A stretch of DNA of 64,000 nucleotides from an uncultured Caulobacterales bacterium (GTDB lineage Bacteria > Pseudomonadota > Alphaproteobacteria > Caulobacterales > Maricaulaceae). Made by a program: the position numbers and the translations under genes. How positions within the stretch are numbered: the first letter of the stretch is position 1; each line of letters opens with the position of its first letter. Of the stretch, positions 18,301 through 24,981 are shown in pieces. The DNA is taken from contig CALLIK010000008.1 in the NCBI GenBank assembly GCA_938009235.1, positions 1 to 64,000 of the forward strand. The letters are read 5' to 3'. The notes beneath the pieces are model-generated. The model searched no databases, had not been told where the DNA came from, and was given only the letters and a program-made list of their open reading frames with translations.

Positions 18301-21300
18301 TTAAGACACCAGCGTCAACTATAGAACGTACTATCCCTGCTGTAACGAAGACTGTCTCCCGCCGCGTCGTTAAGACACCGGCACGGACATCTGAGCGTAC
18401 GATCCCAGCTGTAACTAAAACTGAGACACGTCGTGTCGTGAAAACGCCAGCCTCTACGGTTGAGCGCACGATCCCAGCCGTGACGAAGCAAGTTACGCGT
18501 CGTGTTGTAAAAACACCGGCAAGCACAATCCAACGTGCCATACCGGCCATCACGAAGACTGAAACGCGTCGTCGTGTAGCAACACCAGCAGCAACTGTTG
18601 AGCGGACTATCCCAGCTGTGACTAAGCAAATCAGCCGCCGCGTCGTGAAAACGCCAGCGTCGACTGTAGAGCGTGTCATCCCAGCCGTAACTAAGATGGA
18701 AGCGCGCCGCGTCATTAAGACACCGGCTCGTACTGTTGAACGTGCGGTTCCAGCTGTAACTAAGCAGGTTACTCGCCGCGTCGTGAAAACGCCGTCACGT
18801 GTATCTGAGCGTACAATCCCAGCCGTCACTAAGGTAGAAACTCGCCGCGTCGTTAAGACACCAGCGTCAACTATCGAACGTGCAACACCAGCTGTGACTA
18901 AGCAGGTATCCCGTCGTGTCGTTAAGACACCGGCACGGACATCTGAGCGTACGATCCCAGCCGTCACTAAGGTAGAAACTCGCCGCGTCGTTAAGACACC
19001 GGCTGCGACTATCGAACGGACTATCCCGGCTGTGACTAAGTTAGTCTCTCGTCGTGTCGTTAAGACGCCAGCTCGCACTACAGAGCGCGGTATCCCAGCG
19101 ATCACGAAGACAGAAACACGTCGTCGTATCAAAAATGCAGCACGCACAATCGAACGTGCAACTCCGGCTGTTACGAAGCAGGTCACTCGTCGCGTCGTTA
19201 AGACACCAGCTCAGGTAACTGAGCGGACGATACCAGCAGTCACTAAGTTGGAAACACGCCGCGTCGTTAAGACACCAGCGTCAACCATCGAACGGACTGT
19301 TCCAGCAGTAACTAAGCAGGTTTCCCGTCGTGTTGTTAAGACACCGGCGCGGACATCACAGCGGACTATCCCTGCTGTCACGAAGGTGGAAACACGTCGT
19401 GTTGTCAAAACGCCGGCTCAAACTGTTGAGCGTACGGTTCCAGCCGTAACGAAACAGGTTACTCGCCGCGTCGTTAAGACACCTGCTGCTACGCAAGAGC
19501 GGACTATCCCAGCGATCACGAAGACAGAAACACGTCGTCGTATCAAAACACCGTCCCGTACGGTTGAGCGGACTATTCCTGCTGTTACGAAGCAAGTTAC
19601 TCGTCGCGTCGTTAAGACACCGGCTCAAGTAACTGAGCGTTCAATCCCAGCCGTTAACAAGCCTGTCACACGCCGCGTCGTGAAGACACCAGCTTCGGTT
19701 GTTGAGCGTCGTATCCCAGCTGTTACGAAGACAGAAACGCGCCGCGTCGTTAAGACACCGGCTCGTACATCTGAGCGGACTATCCCGGCTGTGACTAAGA
19801 CAGAAACTCGCCGCGTCGTTAAGACACCAGCGTCGACTGTCGAACGCGCAATCCCAGCAGTGACTAAGACTGTATCCCGCCGCGTCGTTAAGACACCGGC
19901 ACGGGTTACAGAGCGGACGATCCCTGCTGTGACTAAGCAAGTTGCACGTCGCGTCATGCGGACACCGGCTTCCACTACGGAACGCACGATCCCTGCCGTA
20001 ACAAAGCAAGTCAGCCGTCAGGTTGTGAAAACTCCGGCCCGTACAACGGAACGGACTATCCCAGCTAAAATGCAGGCTGTTACGCGTCGTGTTGTTAAGA
20101 CACCGGCTCGTACTGTTGAGCGGACTATCCCAGCTGTGACTAAGCAAGTTACTCGCCGCGTCGTTAAGACACCGGCTCAAGTAACTGAGCGGACGATCCC
20201 TGCTGTAACGAAGACTGTCTCTCGTCGAGTAATGGCAACACCTGCCTCAACTCGTGAGCGTACAATCCCAGCTGTGACGAAGACGGAAACTCGTCGTCGC
20301 ATCAAGACACCGGCTTCGACGCAAGAACGTCGTATTCCGGCTGTTACGAAGACGGTCACACGTCGTGTCGTTAAGACACCGGCGACAACACAAGAACGGT
20401 CGATCCCAGCGGTCACTAAGCAAATCACACGTCGTGTGGTTGATGGTGCCCCACGTATCGAACGTCGTGTTATCCCGGCTCGTTACGACACAGTGACAGT
20501 CCAACGCATCGTTAACCCGGCGCGGACTGAAACAGTTGTGATCCCTGCTCAGTACGGCACAATCGAACGCCGTACACAGACTAGCCCGGAAAAAGCCGAA
20601 TGGCGCCAGGTTCTCTGTGAAGCGAACGCCAGCCCAACTGTTATCCGCGCTATCCAGCGTGCATTGCAGACGGAAGGCTTCTACTCTGGAGCTCTTGACG
20701 GACAACTAGGTCGCGCGACTTATGCATCCGTTGAAAAGTATCAGGCATCACGTGGTCTATCCACGGGCGGTCTAACACTTGCTACTGTTGACTCCTTGGG
20801 TGTTAACTGGCGCTCCATGGTCTCTGGTAACCAGCTTAGCTCAGGTGGCTTTACAGCCGGCGGGCAGACAACTGGTACATCTGGTGGCTTCACTTCAGGC
20901 ACAACGGTCTCATCGACCGGCGGTGCAGGTGGATCAGCTGCGGGTTACACAATCGGGTCTGATAACTCGGTTCGTAATGCGAGCGGCGTTATCATCGGAA
21001 CACTCCGTTCTAATGGCGACGTTGTGAACAGTGCCGGACAGGTCATCATGAGCGGTATATCTGCAACTGGTGGATCCTCTTCTACTGTAGGATCAATCGG
21101 CGGTCTGAACTCACGTTCGACAATCGGATCTGTTGGCGGCGGAAGCCTTGTTAATGGTGCTTCTGGCGGATCAATGTCTGCAGGTGGCTTCACGGTTCAG
21201 TCAGATGGTTCGGTAACGAATACATCCGGTGCTGTTATCGGTAGTGTCAACGCTAGCGGAGAAATCATCTCTAATGGCCAAGTTATCGGTCGTGTAACAC

Positions 21301-21311
21301 CACGCGGATAA
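12327..21311 (+). CDS. Giant secreted bipartite 23-residue-repeat protein with peptidoglycan-binding domain
   Basis: A 2,994-residue protein. I chose ATG 12327 because it starts a standard signal peptide (cleavage after TFA, about residue 20) with GGGGG 10 bases upstream; the open frame runs 22 codons further up. Order: signal; a Cys-containing cap (C33, RVIVPA); two Gly/Asn-rich modules (about 106-200); an acidic array of 51 repeats (residues 223-1395); EEWKPG end cap and linker; a second Cys cap (C1459, RVLIPA); two basic repeats; an insert with an EF-hand-like loop (from residue 1546); 50 more basic repeats (1598-2747); AEWRQVLC end cap (C2764); a PG_binding_1 domain (about 2770-2827, IQRALQTEGFYSGALDG); and two more Gly/Asn modules to the end. 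Both arrays share one frame: V-V at 3-4, A at 8, I/V-P-A at 15-17. The only cysteines I find are at cap positions. Likely periplasmic or surface-located and attached to peptidoglycan; a structural or tethering role is inference. Confidence 0.9.
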   Translation: MKRTLLLAASAAVLAAPTFAQELPPGDPLPGECFARVIVPAQYQTSTEQVVLRQAGEEIKKIPATLESVTERILVQEEGYELFVAGGGSVVPGRGRVTVTINGTPYTIDSSRTVSNAAGARIGTVDASGNIVASNGSVLAANAVNPLTLIGTGSSRSRLVIGGTTYSVSADGTVYNASGSNVGSIDRSGNIVGTGGNIVSRSAVNAYSGGSTSGQPTFRSVTETVVVQEASTEMVAIAPVYGTATETVVVQAESVEYVTIPAVYESYTETVVVQEASTELVTVPAVFKSVQETMVSQEASTQLVTIPATYGTVNETVVVQPASVEYTVVPAQFETVTEQVVSQEAATQLVTIPATYETVTETVVVQEASTQLVTTPPVFETVQETVVSQEASTDLITIPATFETVSETVVVQPASVEYVTVPAVFGTVSETVVVQEASTELVTIPATFETVSETVVVQEASTELVTVPAVFGTVTESVQVQAASTQLVTIPAVFGTVTETVVVQPAGVEYAVLPAEYENYTETMVVQEASTELVTIPASYGTVSETVVVQPATVEYNVIPPVYDTVSETIVVQEASNELVSIPATFETVSETVVVQPATVEYVTVPAVYETVSETVVVQEASTQLVTIPAVFGTVSETVVVQAAGVDYVSVPAEYETYNETIVVQEASSELVTIPATFETVSETVVVQPATSEYVSVPAVYETVSETVVVQDASTELLTIPATFETVSETVVVQPSGVEYVTVPAVFGTVSETVVVQEASTELVTIPATFETVSETVVVQPASVEYVSVPAVYETVQEPIVVQEASTNLVSIPATYETVSETVVVQPATVEYAAVPAKYETFTETVVVQEASTELVSVPAVYGTVTETIVVQPASTEYVSVPAVFGTVSETVVVQEASTDLITIPATFETVSETVVVQPASVEYVSVPAVYGTVSETVVVQEASSELVSIPATFETVSETIVVQAAGTEYVSVPAVFETVSETVVVQEASSQLVTIPPVFETVTETVVVQAASTTYETVPAVFGTVSETVVVQEASTDLITIPATFETVSETVVVTPASVTYVSIPAVYETVSEAVVVQEASSELVVSPATFKTVTETVVVQEASTELVSIPATYETVSETVVVQEATTELVSVPAVFGTVSETVVVQPETVEYVAVPAQYETYTETVVVQEASTELVSIPATYGTVSETVVVQEASSELVVIPATYETVSQTVVVKEATTDLVAIPATYKSVTETVVVQPASVTYETVPAVYETFTETLVVQEASSELVVSPATYKNVTETIVTQEASTELVSIPAEYETVSETVVVQPETVEYVSVPAKFRTENQTYIQQEAANQLTIVPATYETVTETIVTQEASTRIEVVPATYKSVTETIVVTPTRTEIDVIPAKYETRSERVLIEPAREEWKPGTQAINSSAFSSGRAVNTATRGQFTVFNGVSNQVVESTETIVNQTGEILCRVLIPAKYKTITKQVVVSPARTVERTIPAVTRSISKRVTDRESSTREVAVPAVTTTLSRRIVKTPARVVDASGASFAGGTRVNGFVDANRDGRDDRDGLSKSAAQSADNSAGGSRLVGGSRGSNTSGGQFSQKTGSISTRVVAEAAKVVERRVPAVTKTLSRRVVKTPARTIERTIPAKTSTVTRRVVDRAATTSERAIPAVTKTETRRRIKTPARTVERAIPAVTKTVSRRVVDRPASTTQRSIPAVTKVETRRVVKTPARTSERAIPAKTSTVTRRVVKTPASTQERRIPAVTKTETRRRIKTPAATVERRVPAVTKQVTRRVVKTPASTVQRNVPAVTKTRTRRVVKNAASTQERSIPAVTQTVTRRVVDRPATTSERTIPAVTKLETRRVVKTPASTQERSVPAVTKTVSRRVVKTPARVTERTIPAVTKTETRRVVKTPARTVERGIPAVTKQVTRRVVKTPARTTERSIPAVTKVETRRVVKTPARTVERAIPAVTKQVSRRVVKTPARTSERAIPAVTKLETRRVVKTPASTIERTIPAVTKTVSRRVVKTPARTSERTIPAVTKTETRRVVKTPASTVERTIPAVTKQVTRRVVKTPASTIQRAIPAITKTETRRRVATPAATVERTIPAVTKQISRRVVKTPASTVERVIPAVTKMEARRVIKTPARTVERAVPAVTKQVTRRVVKTPSRVSERTIPAVTKVETRRVVKTPASTIERATPAVTKQVSRRVVKTPARTSERTIPAVTKVETRRVVKTPAATIERTIPAVTKLVSRRVVKTPARTTERGIPAITKTETRRRIKNAARTIERATPAVTKQVTRRVVKTPAQVTERTIPAVTKLETRRVVKTPASTIERTVPAVTKQVSRRVVKTPARTSQRTIPAVTKVETRRVVKTPAQTVERTVPAVTKQVTRRVVKTPAATQERTIPAITKTETRRRIKTPSRTVERTIPAVTKQVTRRVVKTPAQVTERSIPAVNKPVTRRVVKTPASVVERRIPAVTKTETRRVVKTPARTSERTIPAVTKTETRRVVKTPASTVERAIPAVTKTVSRRVVKTPARVTERTIPAVTKQVARRVMRTPASTTERTIPAVTKQVSRQVVKTPARTTERTIPAKMQAVTRRVVKTPARTVERTIPAVTKQVTRRVVKTPAQVTERTIPAVTKTVSRRVMATPASTRERTIPAVTKTETRRRIKTPASTQERRIPAVTKTVTRRVVKTPATTQERSIPAVTKQITRRVVDGAPRIERRVIPARYDTVTVQRIVNPARTETVVIPAQYGTIERRTQTSPEKAEWRQVLCEANASPTVIRAIQRALQTEGFYSGALDGQLGRATYASVEKYQASRGLSTGGLTLATVDSLGVNWRSMVSGNQLSSGGFTAGGQTTGTSGGFTSGTTVSSTGGAGGSAAGYTIGSDNSVRNASGVIIGTLRSNGDVVNSAGQVIMSGISATGGSSSTVGSIGGLNSRSTIGSVGGGSLVNGASGGSMSAGGFTVQSDGSVTNTSGAVIGSVNASGEIISNGQVIGRVTPRG
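12993..16511 (+). repeat. Acidic array: 51 x 69-bp coding repeats
   Basis: Units start at a Glu codon (ETVVVQ...). The distance from 12993 to the equivalent codon at 16443 is 3,450 bases, exactly 50 x 69, so there is no net insertion or deletion across 50 units. Two variants tend to alternate: QEASTELVTIPA and QPASVEYVTVPA, giving a 46-residue super-period. Consensus units carry about -2 to -4 net charge. Synonymous differences are common between copies, so the array is not a very recent DNA expansion. Confidence 0.95.
16740..20567 (+). repeat. Basic array: 52 x 69-bp coding repeats, interrupted once
   Basis: Two full units (16740-16877) and a partial third are followed by a non-repeat insert (about 16911-17117), then units run from 17118 to 20567. 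From 17118 to 20430 is 3,312 bases, exactly 48 x 69, followed by two more diverged units. Typical unit: RRVVKTPARTVERTIPAVTK plus three residues, about +2 to +6 net charge. Endings alternate between T-E-T and Q/T-V-S/T, again a 46-residue super-period. The repeat creates long open frames on the opposite strand; these are composition artefacts. Confidence 0.95.
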
Positions 21312-21321
21312 CTGACCTCAC

Positions 21322-21342
21322 TCTAGCGCTTCACGCGCTAGA
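21322..21342 (+). other. 8-bp hairpin just after the giant gene
   Basis: TCTAGCGC (21322-21329) pairs with GCGCTAGA (21335-21342) around a 5-base loop. It lacks a T-run and lies 10 bases past the stop codon; it may shield the mRNA 3' end together with the terminator that follows. Confidence 0.5.
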
Positions 21343-21355
21343 CTAAGACTTCTAG

Positions 21356-21389
21356 GCCTCGCCGACGGATCTCGTCGGCGGGGCTTTTT
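21356..21389 (+). terminator. Rho-independent terminator of the giant repeat gene
   Basis: A 12-bp stem (21356-21367 with 21373-21384, one G-T pair) with a 5-base loop is followed by TTTTT. It isolates the giant gene from the ribosomal protein operon downstream. Confidence 0.9.
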
Positions 21390-21524
21390 GGTGCCAGTAT
21401 CAAGCTTTTGGTTCTGCATCTGTGTTTCACACGCCGTTTTGTACTTGTTGATGTTGTTATAACTTCCTTGAACCAAGCGGATTGACAGACGGATGACAGG
21501 GCTTATAAGAGCGACGAATTGGCC

Positions 21525-21551
21525 GCCGCGGGATTCGCCCAGCGCGGCTTT
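21525..21551 (+). promoter_or_regulatory. Possible rplU leader hairpin
   Basis: GCCGCG (21525-21530) can pair with CGCGGC (21543-21548), followed by TTTT, about 50 bases before the rplU start. The gap from 21390 to 21601 contains no gene. Ribosomal protein leaders often carry such structures for feedback or attenuation; I cannot tell which, if either, applies. Confidence 0.3.
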
Positions 21552-21601
21552 TATGTATTTTGATGGTAGGGTTTGTCCCACCAAGACTTATAGGACGAGA
21601 C

Positions 21602-21913
21602 ATGTTCGCAGTCATCCAGACCGGTGGTAAACAGTATAAAGTCGCTAAAGACGACATCATCATCGTCGAGAAACTCGACGGCGAAGCAGGCGGAAACGTC
21701 ACGTTCGGTGATGTCCTCATGCACGGCGCAAACGGCGACGTAAAAGTCGGCGCTCCCCTCGTAAAAGGCGCATCCGTTTCGGGTGAAGTTCTTGAGCAAC
21801 GCAAAGGTGACAAAGTCATCGTGTTCAAAAAGAAACGTCGTCAAAACTATCGCCGTAAGCAAGGACACCGTCAGTTTGAGACAGTTGTTCGCATTACAGC
21901 TATCAAGGGCTAA
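21602..21913 (+). CDS. rplU: 50S ribosomal protein L21
   Basis: A 103-residue protein starting [14 protein letters not shown], the highly conserved L21 N-terminus, with the [19 protein letters not shown]-binding loop near residues 75-90. It binds 23S rRNA in the large subunit. The start at 21602 is set by this conserved N-terminus and a GGACGAG site upstream; an earlier ATG in frame would add 14 unrelated residues. rplU-rpmA order is standard. Confidence 0.97.
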   Translation: MFAVIQTGGKQYKVAKDDIIIVEKLDGEAGGNVTFGDVLMHGANGDVKVGAPLVKGASVSGEVLEQRKGDKVIVFKKKRRQNYRRKQGHRQFETVVRITAIKG

Positions 21914-21970
21914 GGGTAAGACCTTCCATTTTTTGGGGTCCTTCCCCTCTACTAATTTCAGGAGTGCGTC

Positions 21971-22237
21971 ATGGCACATAAAAAAGCTGGTGGTTCATCC
22001 AACAACGGTCGCGATAGTGCTGGCCGTCGCCTTGGTGTAAAAAAATCTGGTGGCCAATCGGTCATTCCAGGCAACATCATCATTCGCCAACGTGGTACAA
22101 AGTACTACCCTGGTACAAATGTAGGCATGGGCAAAGACCACACGCTCTTCGCACTTACAGAAGGCCGCGTCTCATTTGTAACGAAACGCAATGCACGCAC
22201 ATATGTTTCTGTCGACCTTCCACAGGCAGCAGAATAG
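21971..22237 (+). CDS. rpmA: 50S ribosomal protein L27
   Basis: An 88-residue protein beginning [16 protein letters not shown], the canonical L27 tail that reaches the peptidyl-transferase centre, followed by the [11 protein letters not shown] core. An AGGAG site precedes the ATG. It ends before a strong terminator, so rplU-rpmA form their own unit. Confidence 0.97.
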   Translation: MAHKKAGGSSNNGRDSAGRRLGVKKSGGQSVIPGNIIIRQRGTKYYPGTNVGMGKDHTLFALTEGRVSFVTKRNARTYVSVDLPQAAE

Positions 22238-22289
22238 AGACCTAAAGGTTTTTGGGTTACCACTTAAGGCGACCCGTATCGAAATAGCA

Positions 22290-22321
22290 GGGAGATCGGG
22301 TTTGCCCGGTCTCCCTTTTTT
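22290..22321 (+). terminator. Rho-independent terminator after rpmA
   Basis: An 11-bp stem (22290-22300 with 22305-22315, one G-T pair), a TTTG loop, and six or more T residues from 22316. Confidence 0.9.
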
Positions 22322-22365
22322 ATTACCTCATTCTGAGGGCCTGCTGACGATCAAAGGGGATTGTC

Positions 22366-22896
22366 ATGCGAGATGAAATCAAAACAGATCGCCTCATTCT
22401 GCGTCGTTTCGCAGATAAGGATTTGGCCGCACTTGTTGACTATGCAGGTGATATCGATGTCGCGCGCGCAACCGCACGATTACCACATCCCTATAATCAT
22501 GCCGATGCAGTAAACTGGATATCCATTTCCAGTGATCGCTCCACGTCCAACCACATTTACGCAATCGCAGACATCGACGATGGACTCATGGGCTGTGTCA
22601 GCCTCACTGTGCTCGGTTCAGACTCAGGCTCCGACTGGGAATTGGGTTACTGGCTTGGCCAAGTCCACTGGCACAAAGGCTATATGCGTGAAGCTGTAAC
22701 TGCTTTGTTAGAATTTGCTCGTCCCGCACTTGCGCCAGTCAACATTGAAGCATCGGCATTTAAAGACAACCCGCGAAGCCTAGCTCTCCTGACTGCTTTT
22801 GGTTTCAAGAGACAGAAACAGGCTTCCACCTTCTGTCTCGCACGTGGCTGCACCGTTGCGGGTAAACAACTGACTCTTGATTTAGAGGAGGTCTAG
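22366..22896 (+). CDS. GNAT acetyltransferase (RimJ-like), copy 1
   Basis: A 176-residue N-acetyltransferase. It starts with IKTDRLILRRF, the usual RimJ/RimL entry, and has WELGYWLGQVHWHKGYMREAV, where the acetyl-CoA pyrophosphate loop lies, and the late NPRSLALLTAFGF motif. The acceptor may be an amine or a protein N-terminus, unknown here. It is the first of three tandem GNAT genes between rpmA and obgE, a place where alphaproteobacteria often carry one or two such genes. It starts 45 bases after the rpmA terminator. Confidence 0.9.
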   Translation: MRDEIKTDRLILRRFADKDLAALVDYAGDIDVARATARLPHPYNHADAVNWISISSDRSTSNHIYAIADIDDGLMGCVSLTVLGSDSGSDWELGYWLGQVHWHKGYMREAVTALLEFARPALAPVNIEASAFKDNPRSLALLTAFGFKRQKQASTFCLARGCTVAGKQLTLDLEEV

Positions 22897-22900
22897 GTCT

Positions 22901-23434
22901 GTGCGTCATATTATCGAAACTGATCGCCTCGTCTTAAGGCAACTCCAAGACTGTGACGCTGCGCGTATCTCTGAATACGGTACGGACATTGATGTCGCCC
23001 GTATGACAGGCAGCTTCCCGCATCCTTTCCCCCTGCTCTCAGCAGAATTTAAAATCATGGACCTTCGCGCCCAACAGCGTCGTGGGTTAGCTCACCCCTA
23101 TGTCGTAACACGTAAAGGAGACGATGAATTGATTGGTGTCTCAGACCTTTTCAAACGTAACCCCGACAGCCTATGGGAAATTGGCTACTGGATAGGACGT
23201 CCTTTCTGGGGACATGGCTATGTTACTGAGGCCTGCACAGCTCTGCTGCGCGAAGCCGACATACATTTAGGGCCACAAGACCGCATAGCAGGCGTCTTTA
23301 CGGACAATCTTGGCAGCGCACAGGTCCTTAAAAAACTAGGCTTTGAAAAAAGCGGGCCTCCCGACGTGTATTTTTCAATGGCAAGATTAGCCAAGGCCGA
23401 GTCTCAAGACTATATCCTGCGTGCCTCGTCATGA
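22901..23434 (+). CDS. GNAT acetyltransferase (RimJ-like), copy 2
   Basis: A 177-residue GNAT protein with a GTG start at 22901, four bases after the previous stop and preceded by GAGGAGG. It shares the layout of copy 1: IETDRLVLRQL at the N-terminus, WEIGYWIGRPFWGHGYVTEA for acetyl-CoA binding and NLGSAQVLKKLGF near the end. The two are clearly paralogous and may have arisen by local duplication. Substrate unknown. Confidence 0.9.
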   Translation: MRHIIETDRLVLRQLQDCDAARISEYGTDIDVARMTGSFPHPFPLLSAEFKIMDLRAQQRRGLAHPYVVTRKGDDELIGVSDLFKRNPDSLWEIGYWIGRPFWGHGYVTEACTALLREADIHLGPQDRIAGVFTDNLGSAQVLKKLGFEKSGPPDVYFSMARLAKAESQDYILRASS

Positions 23435-23886
23435 CTGTGCTGATCGAACATCGTCTTCCCAGCGACGTTGAGTTCATGGCGCTTCGCGCAGAAACTGACT
23501 GGGGCACACCCTCATATGAAACAGCAGAGGCTACACTCGCGGCCAGCCTCTGCGGCGCAGTCGCCATACAGTCAGGGCAAACCGTTGGAATCGTCAGAGC
23601 CGTAGGGGATGGTGGACTGAACCTCTACCTGCAGGACGTAATCATCGCGAAACACGACAGATCAAAAGGATTAGGGACGCAGCTCATTCAAGCTTTCGTC
23701 GTACATCTAGGCGAAACATACCCGCCGTCTTGTCTCATCGGACTGTTCGCCGCCAAGAACCAAAGCCCATTTTATCATGGCTTTGGTTTCAACTCCCGCC
23801 CAACGACAGGGTTTGGCCCTGGGATGCATGCAACACTGTCACATCTGACGCAGGCTGCGCTAGCCAAAGCCGACAACGCGGCGTAA
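23431..23886 (+). CDS. GNAT acetyltransferase, third tandem gene
   Basis: A 151-residue protein of a different GNAT branch from its two neighbours: the acetyl-CoA motif is HDRSKGLGTQLIQAF and the C-terminal motif is SPFYHGFGF. It overlaps the previous gene by four bases (ATGA), so it is translationally coupled. Substrate unknown. Confidence 0.85.
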   Translation: MTVLIEHRLPSDVEFMALRAETDWGTPSYETAEATLAASLCGAVAIQSGQTVGIVRAVGDGGLNLYLQDVIIAKHDRSKGLGTQLIQAFVVHLGETYPPSCLIGLFAAKNQSPFYHGFGFNSRPTTGFGPGMHATLSHLTQAALAKADNAA

Positions 23887-23895
23887 GGACAGCCC

Positions 23896-24978
23896 ATGAA
23901 ATTTCTAGACCAAGCTAAGATTTATGTGAGCTCAGGCTCAGGCGGCGGAGGTAGTGTCTCTTTTCGGCGTGAGAAGAACATTGCGTTCGGTGGCCCTAAT
24001 GGCGGCGATGGCGGTAAAGGCGGTAATATCTACCTCGAAGCCACACGCAGCTTGAACACACTTATCGATTTCCGTTTTCAACAGCATTTCAAAGCCAAGA
24101 CAGGCATGCATGGCATGGGCCTTGATCGTCACGGGGCCGCTGGTGATGATGTCACCTTAAAAGTGCCTGTTGGAACCCAAGTCATCGATGCCGAAACGGA
24201 TGAAGTTCTGGCTGATATGACCGAAGATCAAGAACGTGTCTTGATCGCGCAAGGCGGTAATGGCGGTTGGGGTAATGCCCGCTTCAAAAGCGCGACAAAC
24301 CAAGCACCTCGAAAAGCTAACCCTGGTGAAGACGGCGAAGAACGTTGGATTTGGCTACGCCTCAAGCTCATCGCGGACGCGGGCTTGATTGGCCTCCCCA
24401 ATGCAGGGAAATCAACGTTCCTCTCGACAGTGACTGCGGCCAAACCAAAAACAGCCGACTATCCGTTTACAACGCTCCATCCGCATTTGGGTGTCGTCAG
24501 CATGAATATTGCTGATCGTTTTGTTATAGCCGATCTCCCGGGCCTCATCGAAGGTGCTGCTGAAGGCGCAGGATTAGGGCACCGCTTCTTGGGCCATGCC
24601 GAACGCTGCGCAGCTATCCTACATCTCGTGCCGGGTACATCAGAAGACCCTGTCGCTGAATACATCAAGATCCGCAAAGAATTAGAAGATTATGATGAGA
24701 GCTTTGAAGATAAGCCCGAGATTGTAGCCATTTCCAAATGCGACGCATTGGATGGAGATCGTATTGAGGAGCTTCAGGACGCACTAGAAGCCGTTTGCGG
24801 CCAACGTCCGTTCGCCATGAGTTCCGTGGCGCAGCAAGGCTTAAAGCCCGTCTTGTCGGCGCTTTATGATCACGTGAAAATCCGCCGCGCAGGCGAAGAA
24901 GCCGAACGGAATGAAAAATTTCGTAAGGAACAAATTGCGATTGGCGAAATCGAAGATGTTAAAGGCTGGTCGCCTTAA
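23896..24978 (+). CDS. obgE: Obg/CgtA GTPase
   Basis: A 360-residue essential ribosome-assembly GTPase. The Gly-rich Obg fold fills residues 1-158 (SGSGGGGSVSFRREK, GGPNGGDGGKGG); the G domain follows with G1 GLPNAGKST, G3 DLPG and G4 SKCD (the N of NKxD is replaced by S). It binds the 50S subunit and links ribosome maturation to growth state; in Caulobacter CgtA is also tied to stress control. An AAGGA site lies before the ATG. Standard position downstream of rpmA. Confidence 0.97.
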   Translation: MKFLDQAKIYVSSGSGGGGSVSFRREKNIAFGGPNGGDGGKGGNIYLEATRSLNTLIDFRFQQHFKAKTGMHGMGLDRHGAAGDDVTLKVPVGTQVIDAETDEVLADMTEDQERVLIAQGGNGGWGNARFKSATNQAPRKANPGEDGEERWIWLRLKLIADAGLIGLPNAGKSTFLSTVTAAKPKTADYPFTTLHPHLGVVSMNIADRFVIADLPGLIEGAAEGAGLGHRFLGHAERCAAILHLVPGTSEDPVAEYIKIRKELEDYDESFEDKPEIVAISKCDALDGDRIEELQDALEAVCGQRPFAMSSVAQQGLKPVLSALYDHVKIRRAGEEAERNEKFRKEQIAIGEIEDVKGWSP

Positions 24979-24981
24979 TTC

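Noticed and set aside
17702..19186. Long open frame (494 codons) on the minus strand inside the basic array, and similar ones nearby
   Set aside because: They arise because the 69-bp repeat has a stop-free antisense frame; there is no SD site, and the sense strand has the signal peptide, caps and domains.
12993..20567. CRISPR-like regular repeats
   Set aside because: Units are contiguous 69-bp coding repeats without spacers, and differ mainly at synonymous sites.
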